DNA from: Pontibacter ummariensis | Lineage (GTDB): Bacteria; Bacteroidota; Bacteroidia; Cytophagales; Hymenobacteraceae | Direction: 5' to 3' | Assembly (NCBI RefSeq): GCF_900188175.1 | Contig: NZ_FZOQ01000005.1 | Coordinates: 124,001-188,000, forward strand | DNA: 64,000 bases | Part shown: positions 1-7,295 of the stretch, piece after piece | Numbering within the stretch: position 1 is the first letter of the stretch | Layout of the letters: each line of letters opens with the position of its first letter | The notes under the pieces: model-generated | Told to the model about the DNA's origin: nothing | Databases searched by the model: none | The model's input: the letters and a program-made list of their open reading frames with translations, nothing else | Translations under genes and position numbers: made by a program

Positions 1-694
1 TGAACTGCCCCCAGGCTGGAGCATGAACAGTTTCCTTTCCGCGGCGGTCCAGGAACTGCCGAATAACCGCAACCCCGTTGAGGTAGGAAATAGGGGCAAC
101 GCCCGAATAGGCAGAGCAGCGTTGCCAATGGGAGAATGACTCCGCGTCTTCGTAGTACGCCAAAGACACCGTTTTGCCCTTAAAGCCAACGTTGAAGTCA
201 GGAAGCTCAAAAGGATCACCTGCCTTTGCCAATGTTCCGTCGGCAGCAGACCTTACCCACTCAAGGGCCCTCTGTACATGCCAAACCAAGCGCTCAATAG
301 TGGTGACCGGCTCCGCCTCCATGGCATTTCGGGAGGCAGCCAATCCATGCATTTCATTCAAGCAGCAGATGTGCCCGTTGCGAACGGGCCAAACAGCATG
401 AGGACCGCCGTTATACTGCTGGTGCTCAAAGGTGTGCCTTATGCCCCCCTCCCCAGAATCAGGATGCACCTGTACCTTTCCCCAGGCATCAACCCGGAAG
501 TCCACAACCATTACCCACTCTGTAAAACGAGGAACCTCAGAGGTAGGCTCAGCTTCCAAAAGCTCGAGGCGCAGACGTACCATCCAAGTATCGGAAGAGG
601 GTGCCGGCTCCCAGTTCCCCAGGAGCTGAACACCTTTTATCCTCTCCATCAAAACACGGCTCTGATCAAGTGCCAGTAAGTCAAATTCGCTCAT
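1..694 (-). CDS. E2 (UBC)-like conjugation protein, probable E2-E1 fusion, 3' end outside window
   Basis: The reading frame is open on the minus strand from ATG at 694 to the window edge, giving 231 residues without a stop. The sequence resembles the prokaryotic E2-like domains found at the N terminus of ThiF/E1 fusion proteins. There is an HPDSGEGG stretch near residue 77, then a FEHQQYNGGPH segment, then RNGHICCLNEMHG with two cysteines at about 110 and 111 where the E2 catalytic cysteine sits. It is followed by a helix rich in W and R and a GDPFELP end near residue 165. In the family the E2 cysteine takes a ubiquitin-like protein from the E1 and passes it to a target. The E1 part is inferred, because it would lie left of base 1. 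It starts 13 bases after the UPF0339 gene, so the two are co-transcribed. An E2 without a fused E1 is also possible. Confidence 0.6.
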   Translation of the reverse strand, partial: MSEFDLLALDQSRVLMERIKGVQLLGNWEPAPSSDTWMVRLRLELLEAEPTSEVPRFTEWVMVVDFRVDAWGKVQVHPDSGEGGIRHTFEHQQYNGGPHAVWPVRNGHICCLNEMHGLAASRNAMEAEPVTTIERLVWHVQRALEWVRSAADGTLAKAGDPFELPDFNVGFKGKTVSLAYYEDAESFSHWQRCSAYSGVAPISYLNGVAVIRQFLDRRGKETVHAPAWGQF

Positions 695-707
695 GAAGAC
701 AAGCCAA

Positions 708-1154
708 TTAAGCGAATCGTCCTCCGCCCGTGGCTCCTCCGGAAGCAGGAGGGACATAGCCACCGCCCTGGTTACCGTTGTTCCCGTTTTGCTTGCCTAT
801 CTCGCTGAGCAGCGCCTTGACGTTCTGGAAAGCGCGCTTAACGTTCTGCTCGCTAGCATAGCCCTCTGCACTGTCAGCCAACGTCTTGTTGTTTTTCGCT
901 TGGAAGTGCCAGCGCCACTCGCCTGCTCTGTCTTCAAAGTACTCCCACTCCGGTCCGTGTCCTGACTCTTCTATTTTGGTCACTTTACGCTCTGGGGCGT
1001 TTGGGCCTAACGTTGTGAAAAGGGCAGCCCCTTTCTCACAGTCCTTGCGATCTTTGTAACTCTCTCCCGAGTCAGCCACAATCGCACCATTTCCGTCCTT
1101 CAGGCGCCAGCGCCACTCAAGACCTCTGTCTTGGTAAAAGTTAAATCCTTTCAT
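708..1154 (-). CDS. Tandem UPF0339/DUF1508 (YegP-like) protein with Gly-rich C-terminal tail
   Basis: 148 residues holding two copies of the UPF0339 module. Each has the aromatic EWRWR/EWRWH core, an ADSGESY or ADSAEGY turn and a following helix (about residues 4-50 and 68-115). The modules are followed by a flexible tail rich in Asn, Gly and Pro ending in GGATGGGRFA. UPF0339 proteins are small and of unknown function and often occur as such duplications. Here the gene is the first of a leftward operon with an E2-like gene 13 bases downstream. The glycine-rich end resembles the tails of proteins used as conjugated modifiers, so it could be the modifier or a dedicated substrate of the neighbouring E2. 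That role is inference only. The identification of the repeat is firm. Confidence 0.75.
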   Translation of the reverse strand: MKGFNFYQDRGLEWRWRLKDGNGAIVADSGESYKDRKDCEKGAALFTTLGPNAPERKVTKIEESGHGPEWEYFEDRAGEWRWHFQAKNNKTLADSAEGYASEQNVKRAFQNVKALLSEIGKQNGNNGNQGGGYVPPASGGATGGGRFA

Positions 1155-1197
1155 ACCGTTTTTTGCTAAAAATTGAAAATAAAAATTATATTGTTAC

Positions 1198-1246
1198 CTA
1201 TTGTTCTAAGCGTGACAAGTGTGGTTTGTCACGCTTAGAACAATAG
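1198..1246. promoter_or_regulatory. Perfect 21-bp inverted repeat between divergent operons
   Basis: The arms are 1198-1218 and 1226-1246, each perfectly complementary to the other, with a 7-base spacer GTGTGGT. The inner end of the left arm reads AAGCGTGACAA. The repeat lies between the start of the UPF0339 gene (1154, leftward) and the sigma-like gene (1339, rightward), so it can control both directions. It could be an operator for a dimeric regulator, perhaps one of the products of the rightward operon, or a strong transcribed hairpin. No T-tract follows either side, which argues against a simple terminator. Confidence 0.7.
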
Positions 1247-1338
1247 CAGAGGGACAGTAATAAAGGGAAAACATAAGCGGCAGCTGTGTAGCAAGTATTG
1301 CATCGGTTGCATGGAACTTGGCGAAAGCGTGATAAACT

Positions 1339-2019
1339 ATGGAGCAACAGAAACTAAAGGACAAAAATCTCTATGCAGGCGAGGATGTACAAACTATTTT
1401 ACTATCCCTATCTTACGGGGATCAGTACCCGAACGAGTACAATCAAGCCATTCAGGAGCTCCATAATAGGTATATGGAATTTATTAGTAACGCCAGTATG
1501 TTGGCTTGTAGATTTTTCAGCAACCCTTCTGAGCTTGCTCAGGACATAGCTGGCAATACTTTCGTTACTGCATGTGAGAAGGCGGTGGAGTTTGAACCTA
1601 GGGAAACCTTTGATGAAGAGAGAGAATTTAAGGCATGGCTTGTCGGAATAGTGAAAGAACAGCTAAAGTATTTTACGACTCACAATCCTGAAAGACAGTT
1701 TCATTCCTCTGTGGGCGAACTGTCAATAGGGCTGAGTGCAGGCGATGAGCAGCAAGATGATGAGCTTTTTGTGAAGGAAGACGATTATCCAATTACAAAA
1801 GAAAGCGCCCGTGAAGCCCTTAACTCACTGAAGCCAAGAGATAAAGACATAGTCATGGCTTATTTGAATCATGTGCACCGAAAAAATGCCCATTTGCCCG
1901 ATGATATTATGCAGGACCTTTGCTTACGGTATAAGACAACACCATTCAATGTAAGGCAAGTAAAGTATCGCTTCTTTAAAAAAGTTAGAATGTTAAACGG
2001 GGGTAAAGCTTCATTATGA
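1339..2019 (+). CDS. Sigma-70-like RNA polymerase sigma factor / regulator
   Basis: 226 residues. The middle (about 45-110) looks like sigma region 2, with the pattern LAQDIAGNTFVTACEKA followed by FKAWLVGIVKEQLKYF. The C terminus (about 150-215) resembles sigma region 4, with LNSLKPRDKDIVMAYLN and a later helix that would contact DNA. It starts a three-gene operon and overlaps the next start by four bases (ATGA). It is not one of the usual ECF genes with an anti-sigma partner. As the first gene facing the conjugation operon across a perfect palindrome, it is the natural candidate to control one or both operons. The sigma assignment is by pattern recognition and could be a more distant helix-turn-helix regulator. 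Confidence 0.6.
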   Translation: MEQQKLKDKNLYAGEDVQTILLSLSYGDQYPNEYNQAIQELHNRYMEFISNASMLACRFFSNPSELAQDIAGNTFVTACEKAVEFEPRETFDEEREFKAWLVGIVKEQLKYFTTHNPERQFHSSVGELSIGLSAGDEQQDDELFVKEDDYPITKESAREALNSLKPRDKDIVMAYLNHVHRKNAHLPDDIMQDLCLRYKTTPFNVRQVKYRFFKKVRMLNGGKASL

Positions 2020-2375
2020 AAATAGTTAAAAAAGGTATACCGTCTGCCAGTCAAGATGATACATCATATGAGATCAGACTCCTTCGGTTTCTAGGAGAAA
2101 ACGCTTTCATCATGCCGGAATCTGATAAAGAAATGGATGATTTTATCAGCCTTTGTGACAGCATAAAAATTGAATTGCCACATGCTTTGAAAAACCCTTT
2201 TGACATTGTAAGAAAGGGATTAGTAGAACCAAGGGATATTCTGGACTCTGATAATGAAGATACCAGGGATATAGAAAATAACTTAGCCCAAGCGGCCAGA
2301 GAGGGGAAAGAGATCCCAGCACATATTCTTGAAAAGATGAAGGAGAACAGGAAGAATGCAGAAGACAAGAAATAA
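2016..2375 (+). CDS. Hypothetical 119-residue protein between sigma-like and ImmA/IrrE genes
   Basis: I do not recognise a family. The protein is acidic in the middle and charged at the C terminus (EKMKENRKNAEDKK), with no signal peptide or membrane segment. The start codon overlaps the stop of the sigma-like gene, and the ImmA/IrrE gene begins 12 bases after its stop, so the three are translated from one message. In ImmA/IrrE systems the peptidase usually cleaves a partner regulator made from the same operon. This small protein or the sigma-like protein could be that target, for example as an anti-sigma. That is inference from gene order. Confidence 0.6.
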   Translation: MKIVKKGIPSASQDDTSYEIRLLRFLGENAFIMPESDKEMDDFISLCDSIKIELPHALKNPFDIVRKGLVEPRDILDSDNEDTRDIENNLAQAAREGKEIPAHILEKMKENRKNAEDKK

Positions 2376-2387
2376 CCACGAAACAAA

Positions 2388-3215
2388 GTGCTCCGGAATA
2401 ATCGCGAATTAGAAATAGCTGAACTTGCCGAATCTGTGGCTGATCACTTTTCCTCCGATCAAGTGATAGACTTAGAGGCTATAGCAGGCGCAAATTCTAT
2501 CTCGTATGATTATGGACCTTATGAATCTTATTTTGACGGTATGCTCCAATGTCTTGGTGATAAATTCCATATCTTCCTTAACCTAGATAAACTAGGAAAG
2601 CGAAACTCGCCCCGCGCCAGGTTCACCATGGCGCATGAGCTAGGGCATTATTATATTGATGAGCATCGGAATGCCTTACTGAGCGGCAGAGTCAGGCCAC
2701 ACACATCCATGGTGGAGATATATAATAATATAAATCTTGCTGAAAGAGAAGCAGACTGCTTTGCGTCTAATTTGCTAATGCCAAAGAATAGGTTCTTAAG
2801 TACTTATAAAGCAGGGAAAAAAGTTGGCTTGGCTGCAGTACTACATTTAGCAAATGCTTTTCAGGTTTCTGTGGTGAGTTCCGCCGTTAACTTTGTAAAA
2901 AGTGATGTTAATGTTTGCGCTCTGGTCAAGTGGAGTGCCAAAGGCTATGAGTGGTCTCTGCAGTCAAAGTCATTTACAAACTTATTCTCTAAAAACCTTC
3001 ACATCACTTACTCTCCTGGAAGAGAGACAGCCACTTATAAGGCGCTGCATCAGGAGGATATTTATTCTCTAGACTTTTATAAGTCAGTTACCACGATGTC
3101 TATGTGGAGTAAGTCTATTGCAAAAACTGGCAAGGATAACATTTTTTTAAATGAAGAGGCCATAAAGCTTGGAGCCTACGGCGGCATAACATTACTCACA
3201 AGAAGCAACTTATAA
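2388..3215 (+). CDS. ImmA/IrrE-family zinc metallopeptidase
   Basis: 275 residues starting at GTG. The zinc site is visible as FTMAHELGHYYIDEH near residue 80-95, with the third ligand region EREADCFASNLLMP near residue 125. These are the family hallmarks of ImmA/IrrE peptidases, which cut repressor-type partners in response to DNA damage or phage signals. The C-terminal half (about residues 150-275) is a longer sensory-type extension without a recognised domain. Third gene of the operon headed by the sigma-like gene. It probably acts in the cytoplasm on one of its two operon partners, switching the divergent E2 operon on. The enzyme family is clear, the target is inferred. Confidence 0.88.
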   Translation: MLRNNRELEIAELAESVADHFSSDQVIDLEAIAGANSISYDYGPYESYFDGMLQCLGDKFHIFLNLDKLGKRNSPRARFTMAHELGHYYIDEHRNALLSGRVRPHTSMVEIYNNINLAEREADCFASNLLMPKNRFLSTYKAGKKVGLAAVLHLANAFQVSVVSSAVNFVKSDVNVCALVKWSAKGYEWSLQSKSFTNLFSKNLHITYSPGRETATYKALHQEDIYSLDFYKSVTTMSMWSKSIAKTGKDNIFLNEEAIKLGAYGGITLLTRSNL

Positions 3216-3310
3216 TTTATTTGATACTTAAAACCCTTCTACTTAACATAAGGTAAATTATAAGACTATATTTCTATATTATATTATTTAAACGATATTA
3301 CTGATAGTTC

Positions 3311-3619
3311 CTACAACTGATGCCAGCCTTTTCCTTTTAGCAGGGCATTCCTCAGCCTGCGTAGCTCGTAAAGGATGTGGGCATACTGATCCCCGGCTGT
3401 GTTCGGATCACTGACCATATACTCTGCCAGGGTAGTATAAGCCTTATCCAACGCCTCTGCCACACCCAAGGGTCCATCGTCATCCATCAACACTTCAAGC
3501 AACGGGGCTGCGTCAAATGGCAGGTATAGCGGACATCCTCGCGGGGAGGGAATGGACGTTTGTTGTTCATCTGCAGGTGTAGTTACTTCCGCTTTTTCTC
3601 CTTCTTCGTTTTCTGACAT
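3311..3619 (-). CDS. Hypothetical acidic 102-residue protein
   Basis: No family recognised. The first 30 residues are acidic and low in complexity, and the rest looks helical, ending in a basic segment RRLRNALLKGKGWHQL. It has no signal peptide or membrane segment. A GC-rich hairpin (arms TGCGCCTG/CAGGCGCA, 3639-3662) lies about 20 bases upstream of the start, in the presumed 5' leader. It stands alone between the ImmA/IrrE gene and a lipoprotein gene. Confidence 0.55.
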   Translation of the reverse strand: MSENEEGEKAEVTTPADEQQTSIPSPRGCPLYLPFDAAPLLEVLMDDDGPLGVAEALDKAYTTLAEYMVSDPNTAGDQYAHILYELRRLRNALLKGKGWHQL

Positions 3620-3868
3620 AACATACTGCTTTTAGTTTTGCGCCTGACTTATGCCAGGCGCATTTTAAAAATCTACTGCAGTATAAAATTCTGATTATTA
3701 ATTGCTTAAAGCAAGGGGAAGACACCCCGTTTTGTAACATACTATTTCCCGCCCATTTTAGGCCCTCACTCTATCTAATCGGCTGAAAAGCGGCTTTAAA
3801 AGACAAAATATTAGCCTTTTCGAGGGTATGATGTAACATTACAAAGAATATCTTAAGCAGGTATTTTT

Positions 3869-4309
3869 CTATTTGGCCTTATAAGTAAGCTCTTCCTGAA
3901 CCCCGTCAGACTCCTCCGTGTAGGTGTAGGTCTTCTCTGCTAAAAGCTTATCGTTGCGGTATACCGTTACCTTCAGCTGCATTTCTGCAGGAGCGTCCTC
4001 TATAGGTGAAAAGCCGATCGTGCTTACAACATTTAGTTCCCGCACTCCCTCTGCCTCATAGGAGTAAGTCGTGCCGGTCAGGTCATCATTATAAAGAATG
4101 GTTGGCATCTCTTCCTGTGTTCCCGTTTCGTAGAAATTCCCGCCGCTGATGGTGATGAGTCGGGTGAATTTCTCATAATCTCCTGACTGCTGGAGGTCCA
4201 CTTTGAAGGTAGCAGCGTCTGGAGTAGGGTCATCGCTTCCGGAGTCACCGCAACCTGTGATCAACAGAACGAAAAGGAGTAATAAGGTTAAGTTTGACAG
4301 TGTTTTCAT
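3869..4309 (-). CDS. Small lipoprotein of unknown function
   Basis: 146 residues with a clear lipoprotein signal: a short basic start, a leucine-rich stretch and lipobox LITGC, so cysteine 20 would be lipidated after export. The mature part is acidic at first (GDSGSDDPTPD) and then predicted beta-rich, as in small immunoglobulin-like lipoproteins. No family was recognised. Immediately upstream is one of the 9-bp-phased repeat arrays (4333-4375), so its promoter probably carries that element-wide signal. A role in surface exclusion or mating contact is possible but not shown. Confidence 0.7.
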   Translation of the reverse strand: MKTLSNLTLLLLFVLLITGCGDSGSDDPTPDAATFKVDLQQSGDYEKFTRLITISGGNFYETGTQEEMPTILYNDDLTGTTYSYEAEGVRELNVVSTIGFSPIEDAPAEMQLKVTVYRNDKLLAEKTYTYTEESDGVQEELTYKAK

Positions 4310-4332
4310 GAGCTTGGTTATTTAAGTTATTG

Positions 4333-4375
4333 GATTTACTAAGTTTACTATAGTTACTAAGTAAACATAATAATA
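4333..4375. repeat. 9-bp-phased GTTTACT/AGTAAAC array
   Basis: TTTACT occurs at 4335 and 4344, GTTACT at 4353, and the inverted form AGTAAAC at 4360, all held to a 9-bp spacing. The array lies directly upstream of the lipoprotein gene start at 4309. It is one of about a dozen similar arrays in this window. Confidence 0.65.
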
Positions 4376-4420
4376 TTTGATGTATAGATAAACATGCATT
4401 TACCATCAGGCGGCGTTAAA

Positions 4421-5518
4421 CTACATCTTCATTTCAAAGCTTTTTTTATTCGTATTGGAGGGATGGATGATATCGTTGAAATCCTTGAATCCTCTCGCCT
4501 TGTGGACGTGAAGCCCGCTTCTGACGCCTGATTCCTGCTCAAAGGCGTTCAGGCTTAGCTTGCTTATGGGTAACTCAAACCTTTTGTCGTTTACCGTGAA
4601 GAGCAGGCTGTCGGATTCCTTCCGGAAAGAGACCTGCTTGCTCGAGATGGCAGAGGCAAGGGCTATATCGTAAACCTTGCCCTGGTAATCATTATCGAAA
4701 AGGGTATTCTTTGCAGCCTTTGACCAATGATCAAGCGCAAGGCGTATCTGATTCTTTGAAATACCTCCCCCAAAAGAAACAAAGGCAGCTGAATCCATGT
4801 CCAGTTCCTTCTTTCTGAGCTGATAAAAGCTCATCGCATCGATGGGGCTTTCGGCGAAGAACACATTCCTGGTGTGCGATGGCTTGCCGGCAAAGTCAGC
4901 TATCCACATGCCGCTTTGGCGGTCACTGCCGGCTGCCACGCTCTTAAAGCCATAGTTACGCAGGTCATACCCTATAACAGCGTCAGAGCCCGGTTTTGTA
5001 AGCGGAAAGGCAATGTTAGCATATGCTTTGGAAGATTCCTTCTCCAGATCCTTCACAAGGCGAATGAATGGGAGGAATTTCTCTACTGTCTCCGGCTCAA
5101 GGCCGCGTTCCCTTGTCAGGTAATGGAGCTTGCTGATAGAGATCGTTTGAGGCTCATAGCAACCCTCTACGAAAGGCTTAGGCGGTGGAGGGGTAAGCGT
5201 AGGCTTAATGGTTTGCGGCTCGCTGGCGAAGCGGGAAAGCACCTTATTCACGCCTTCAGCATCGGTGCTGTAGCTCTCTTTGAATTGACTGAGCCTGTTG
5301 GCCACAAAATCAATAACTGAGCCTTTGTCTGTGCTACCGTCACGATTAAAGTACATCTGTTTGGCGCTGTCATGGGGACTATTAATGATCACCGTATCGC
5401 CATCAGGATGCTTGTACTCCAAGCTTCTTCTGCCTTTCCTCAGGTCAGCCGTATAGCCCAGTGACTCGGCAACCTGAATGATGGGTACTTTCTCCCTGTA
5501 CTCACTGAAAGTAGTCAT
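4421..5518 (-). CDS. DUF3991/TOPRIM-domain protein of mobile elements
   Basis: 365 residues. The N terminus (about 1-90) has the pattern of primase-like zinc-ribbon regions without the cysteines, with a KGSVIDFVANRL helix. The DUF3991-like middle includes YLTRERGLEPETVEKFLP, and a TOPRIM-like part follows with NVFFAESPIDAMSFYQLR and AFVSFGGGISKNQI. Such proteins are frequent in Bacteroidetes conjugative elements next to DUF3945 genes and are thought to act in processing or priming transferred DNA. It lies 12 bases downstream of the DUF4099/DUF3945 gene and is probably in the same operon. The exact reaction is unknown. Confidence 0.75.
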   Translation of the reverse strand: MTTFSEYREKVPIIQVAESLGYTADLRKGRRSLEYKHPDGDTVIINSPHDSAKQMYFNRDGSTDKGSVIDFVANRLSQFKESYSTDAEGVNKVLSRFASEPQTIKPTLTPPPPKPFVEGCYEPQTISISKLHYLTRERGLEPETVEKFLPFIRLVKDLEKESSKAYANIAFPLTKPGSDAVIGYDLRNYGFKSVAAGSDRQSGMWIADFAGKPSHTRNVFFAESPIDAMSFYQLRKKELDMDSAAFVSFGGGISKNQIRLALDHWSKAAKNTLFDNDYQGKVYDIALASAISSKQVSFRKESDSLLFTVNDKRFELPISKLSLNAFEQESGVRSGLHVHKARGFKDFNDIIHPSNTNKKSFEMKM

Positions 5519-5530
5519 AACTCACCAATT

Positions 5531-6169
5531 TTACCTCCGGGGGCCGGTAGGCTTCACTTCTTCGGCACTACCTCCTACTCCCCTGCTTTCTGATTGCCCG
5601 AGCACTTCAGGCTTTGTCGTAAATCCGCGTGGCTCGTTGAGGTCCACTCGGGCACGAATGATCTCATCTCCTCCCTTTGACTTAATCTCCAGCACATTAC
5701 CCTGCCGAAGCTGCTCTTTCTGGTCAGGGCTCAGCACAACATCCTTTATGGCACTCGGCACGATGAAGTCGCGCACCCTGGCACGCAGGATCTCATTGGT
5801 TTCCCTGTCGAGTTGGAAGTAATGCGGCTCTCTTTCCCCGTTCAGGGCTATGTGATCCCGGACCAGTAGGCCTCCCGTCTTTAGCTTCTCCATCTCCTCC
5901 GGTGTGGCCCCAATATCATTCTTGATTTGGGCACGAACAGGATGCACGTTCAGTGAAAGGGAGTTGTCAGGGTTGCGAAACAGGGAAAGCTTAGCATCCG
6001 TCTCAAACCGCTGGCCATTTGTCAGCTCCACCGAGAAGGTGAGCAGGCTTGTGCGGTTCCCTGACAGCATTGCAGCAAGGTCCTCCGGCTTCATGTTCAG
6101 GACACCCTTCCTGTTCAAACCCAGCTTTTCAAACTGAGCATACGGGAGATCCTTTATGTCAAAGTTCAT
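5531..6169 (-). CDS. DUF4099/DUF3945-domain protein
   Basis: 212 residues. The first 45 residues match the DUF4099 pattern (FDIKDLPYAQFEKLGL, then a GNRTSLL motif). The centre matches DUF3945: GGLLVRDHIALNGEREP, YFQLDRETNEILRARVR and LSPDQKEQLRQGN. The tail is low-complexity and basic (TGPRR). These domains accompany topoisomerase and TOPRIM genes of Bacteroidetes mobile elements. Their biochemical role is not established. First gene of a two-gene leftward operon with the TOPRIM protein, divergent from the M23 peptidase gene. Confidence 0.8.
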   Translation of the reverse strand: MNFDIKDLPYAQFEKLGLNRKGVLNMKPEDLAAMLSGNRTSLLTFSVELTNGQRFETDAKLSLFRNPDNSLSLNVHPVRAQIKNDIGATPEEMEKLKTGGLLVRDHIALNGEREPHYFQLDRETNEILRARVRDFIVPSAIKDVVLSPDQKEQLRQGNVLEIKSKGGDEIIRARVDLNEPRGFTTKPEVLGQSESRGVGGSAEEVKPTGPRR

Positions 6170-6303
6170 ATGAATACTTTAAACGTATATTTTATTACAA
6201 TTATATGCAAAAAAGGTAAATATAAAGCAAATAAATACTGTTTCATCCTTACTTTTACCCTCTTAAGAAATAAATATGATGCCCTTATTCTACAAATGAT
6301 TAC

Positions 6304-6933
6304 ATGATGTTGAAACTTTGTTTATTCTCCAACTTATTGCTTCTCTCACTCTCATGCTTTGGACAGTTTAACACAGTGAAGAAAGTAAAAAACCTGCCTT
6401 TTGTGCAGATTGACGAGCCAACGGATACAGTTAAATGGGGAAAGTCAGATATTCTGGTGTCAACACATGTTATTGCGCATCCGCTGCAAGTCTCTTTGCC
6501 TCTCCATTCCCCGATCATCAACAGCGAGTACGGGCACAGAATAGACCCCCTCACAGGTAAGACCGCGTTTCACCAGGGCATTGACTTCAAAGCGAAGGAT
6601 GGCTCTGTGCTATCCATCATGCCAGGTAAAGTAAAGAAGGTGGGATACAGCAAAGGGCTTGGGAGCTACATCGAGATAGAGCACGGCGCGTACCGCAGCG
6701 TTTACGGGCACCTTTCCGCTATCCTTGTTCGGGAGTCAATGACAGTACCTGCAGGCGCTGTCATTGCCATCACAGGAAGCACAGGCAGAAGCACTGGCGA
6801 GCACCTTCACTTTGCGATCAAACACAATGGCAGGATAGTCAACCCCACCCCGTACCTGGATTTGATTTACCGCAAGGTAGAGAACAGCAGCAGGGCTACA
6901 GAACCGCTTTCTTCCGTTAAGTACTTCCGTTAA
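6304..6933 (+). CDS. Secreted M23-family peptidoglycan endopeptidase
   Basis: 209 residues with an N-terminal signal peptide (LLLLSLSCFGQ) and a complete M23 domain. The zinc ligands are visible in FHQGIDFKAKDG (H and D) and in GEHLHFAIKHNG (HxH), with the upstream YGHRIDPLTG typical of the LytM group. It would cut peptide cross-links in the periplasm. Next to a transfer region, such enzymes open the cell wall for the mating apparatus. It is the only rightward gene in this part and converges with the XRE regulator gene. The family call is firm; the mating role is inferred from context. Confidence 0.88.
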   Translation: MMLKLCLFSNLLLLSLSCFGQFNTVKKVKNLPFVQIDEPTDTVKWGKSDILVSTHVIAHPLQVSLPLHSPIINSEYGHRIDPLTGKTAFHQGIDFKAKDGSVLSIMPGKVKKVGYSKGLGSYIEIEHGAYRSVYGHLSAILVRESMTVPAGAVIAITGSTGRSTGEHLHFAIKHNGRIVNPTPYLDLIYRKVENSSRATEPLSSVKYFR

Positions 6934-6938
6934 GTAAC

Positions 6939-7295
6939 TTAAGCGATGGAACTGCTCAGCAGCCTCTTCACCTCCACGAGCTGCGCGTTAACCTCCTCAC
7001 CAAGCAAAGACAGTTTCTCCACGGCAATGCTGTTATAGGGGCTGGTGAGCACGTCTCCCGGGGCACTGAGAATGATCTCGAATTCATCTGCAAAGATGAA
7101 CCGGACATTGTAGTTAGTGCCGTAGTAGTTGAGCACCTGGAGAAGCAGCTCAACACTGCTGCCCTCCCCGTTCTCAAACTTAGAGATCTGGGTTTGGTGA
7201 ACGCCCATGGCCACGGCTACCTCCTTCTGAGAGAGGCCCAGTGTCTTTCGGAAAGCGTTTAGCTTCTCCCCAATATCAGACAATGCTATATTCAT
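6939..7295 (-). CDS. XRE-family helix-turn-helix regulator
   Basis: 118 residues. Residues 8-60 form a standard HTH_3 domain (GLSQKEVAVAMGVHQTQISKFENG), followed by a short domain that may pair two monomers. The start overlaps the stop of the coupling-protein gene by four bases (ATGA), so it is the last gene of the transfer operon and should be made together with it. A regulator at the 3' end of a transfer operon would fit feedback control of transfer. This is inferred from position. Confidence 0.8.
   Translation of the reverse strand: MNIALSDIGEKLNAFRKTLGLSQKEVAVAMGVHQTQISKFENGEGSSVELLLQVLNYYGTNYNVRFIFADEFEIILSAPGDVLTSPYNSIAVEKLSLLGEEVNAQLVEVKRLLSSSIA

Noticed and set aside
174-679. Rightward open frames at the left end of the window
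   Set aside because: They are the reverse of the E2-like gene and show no protein-like pattern, while the leftward frame is open throughout and matches E2-type motifs.
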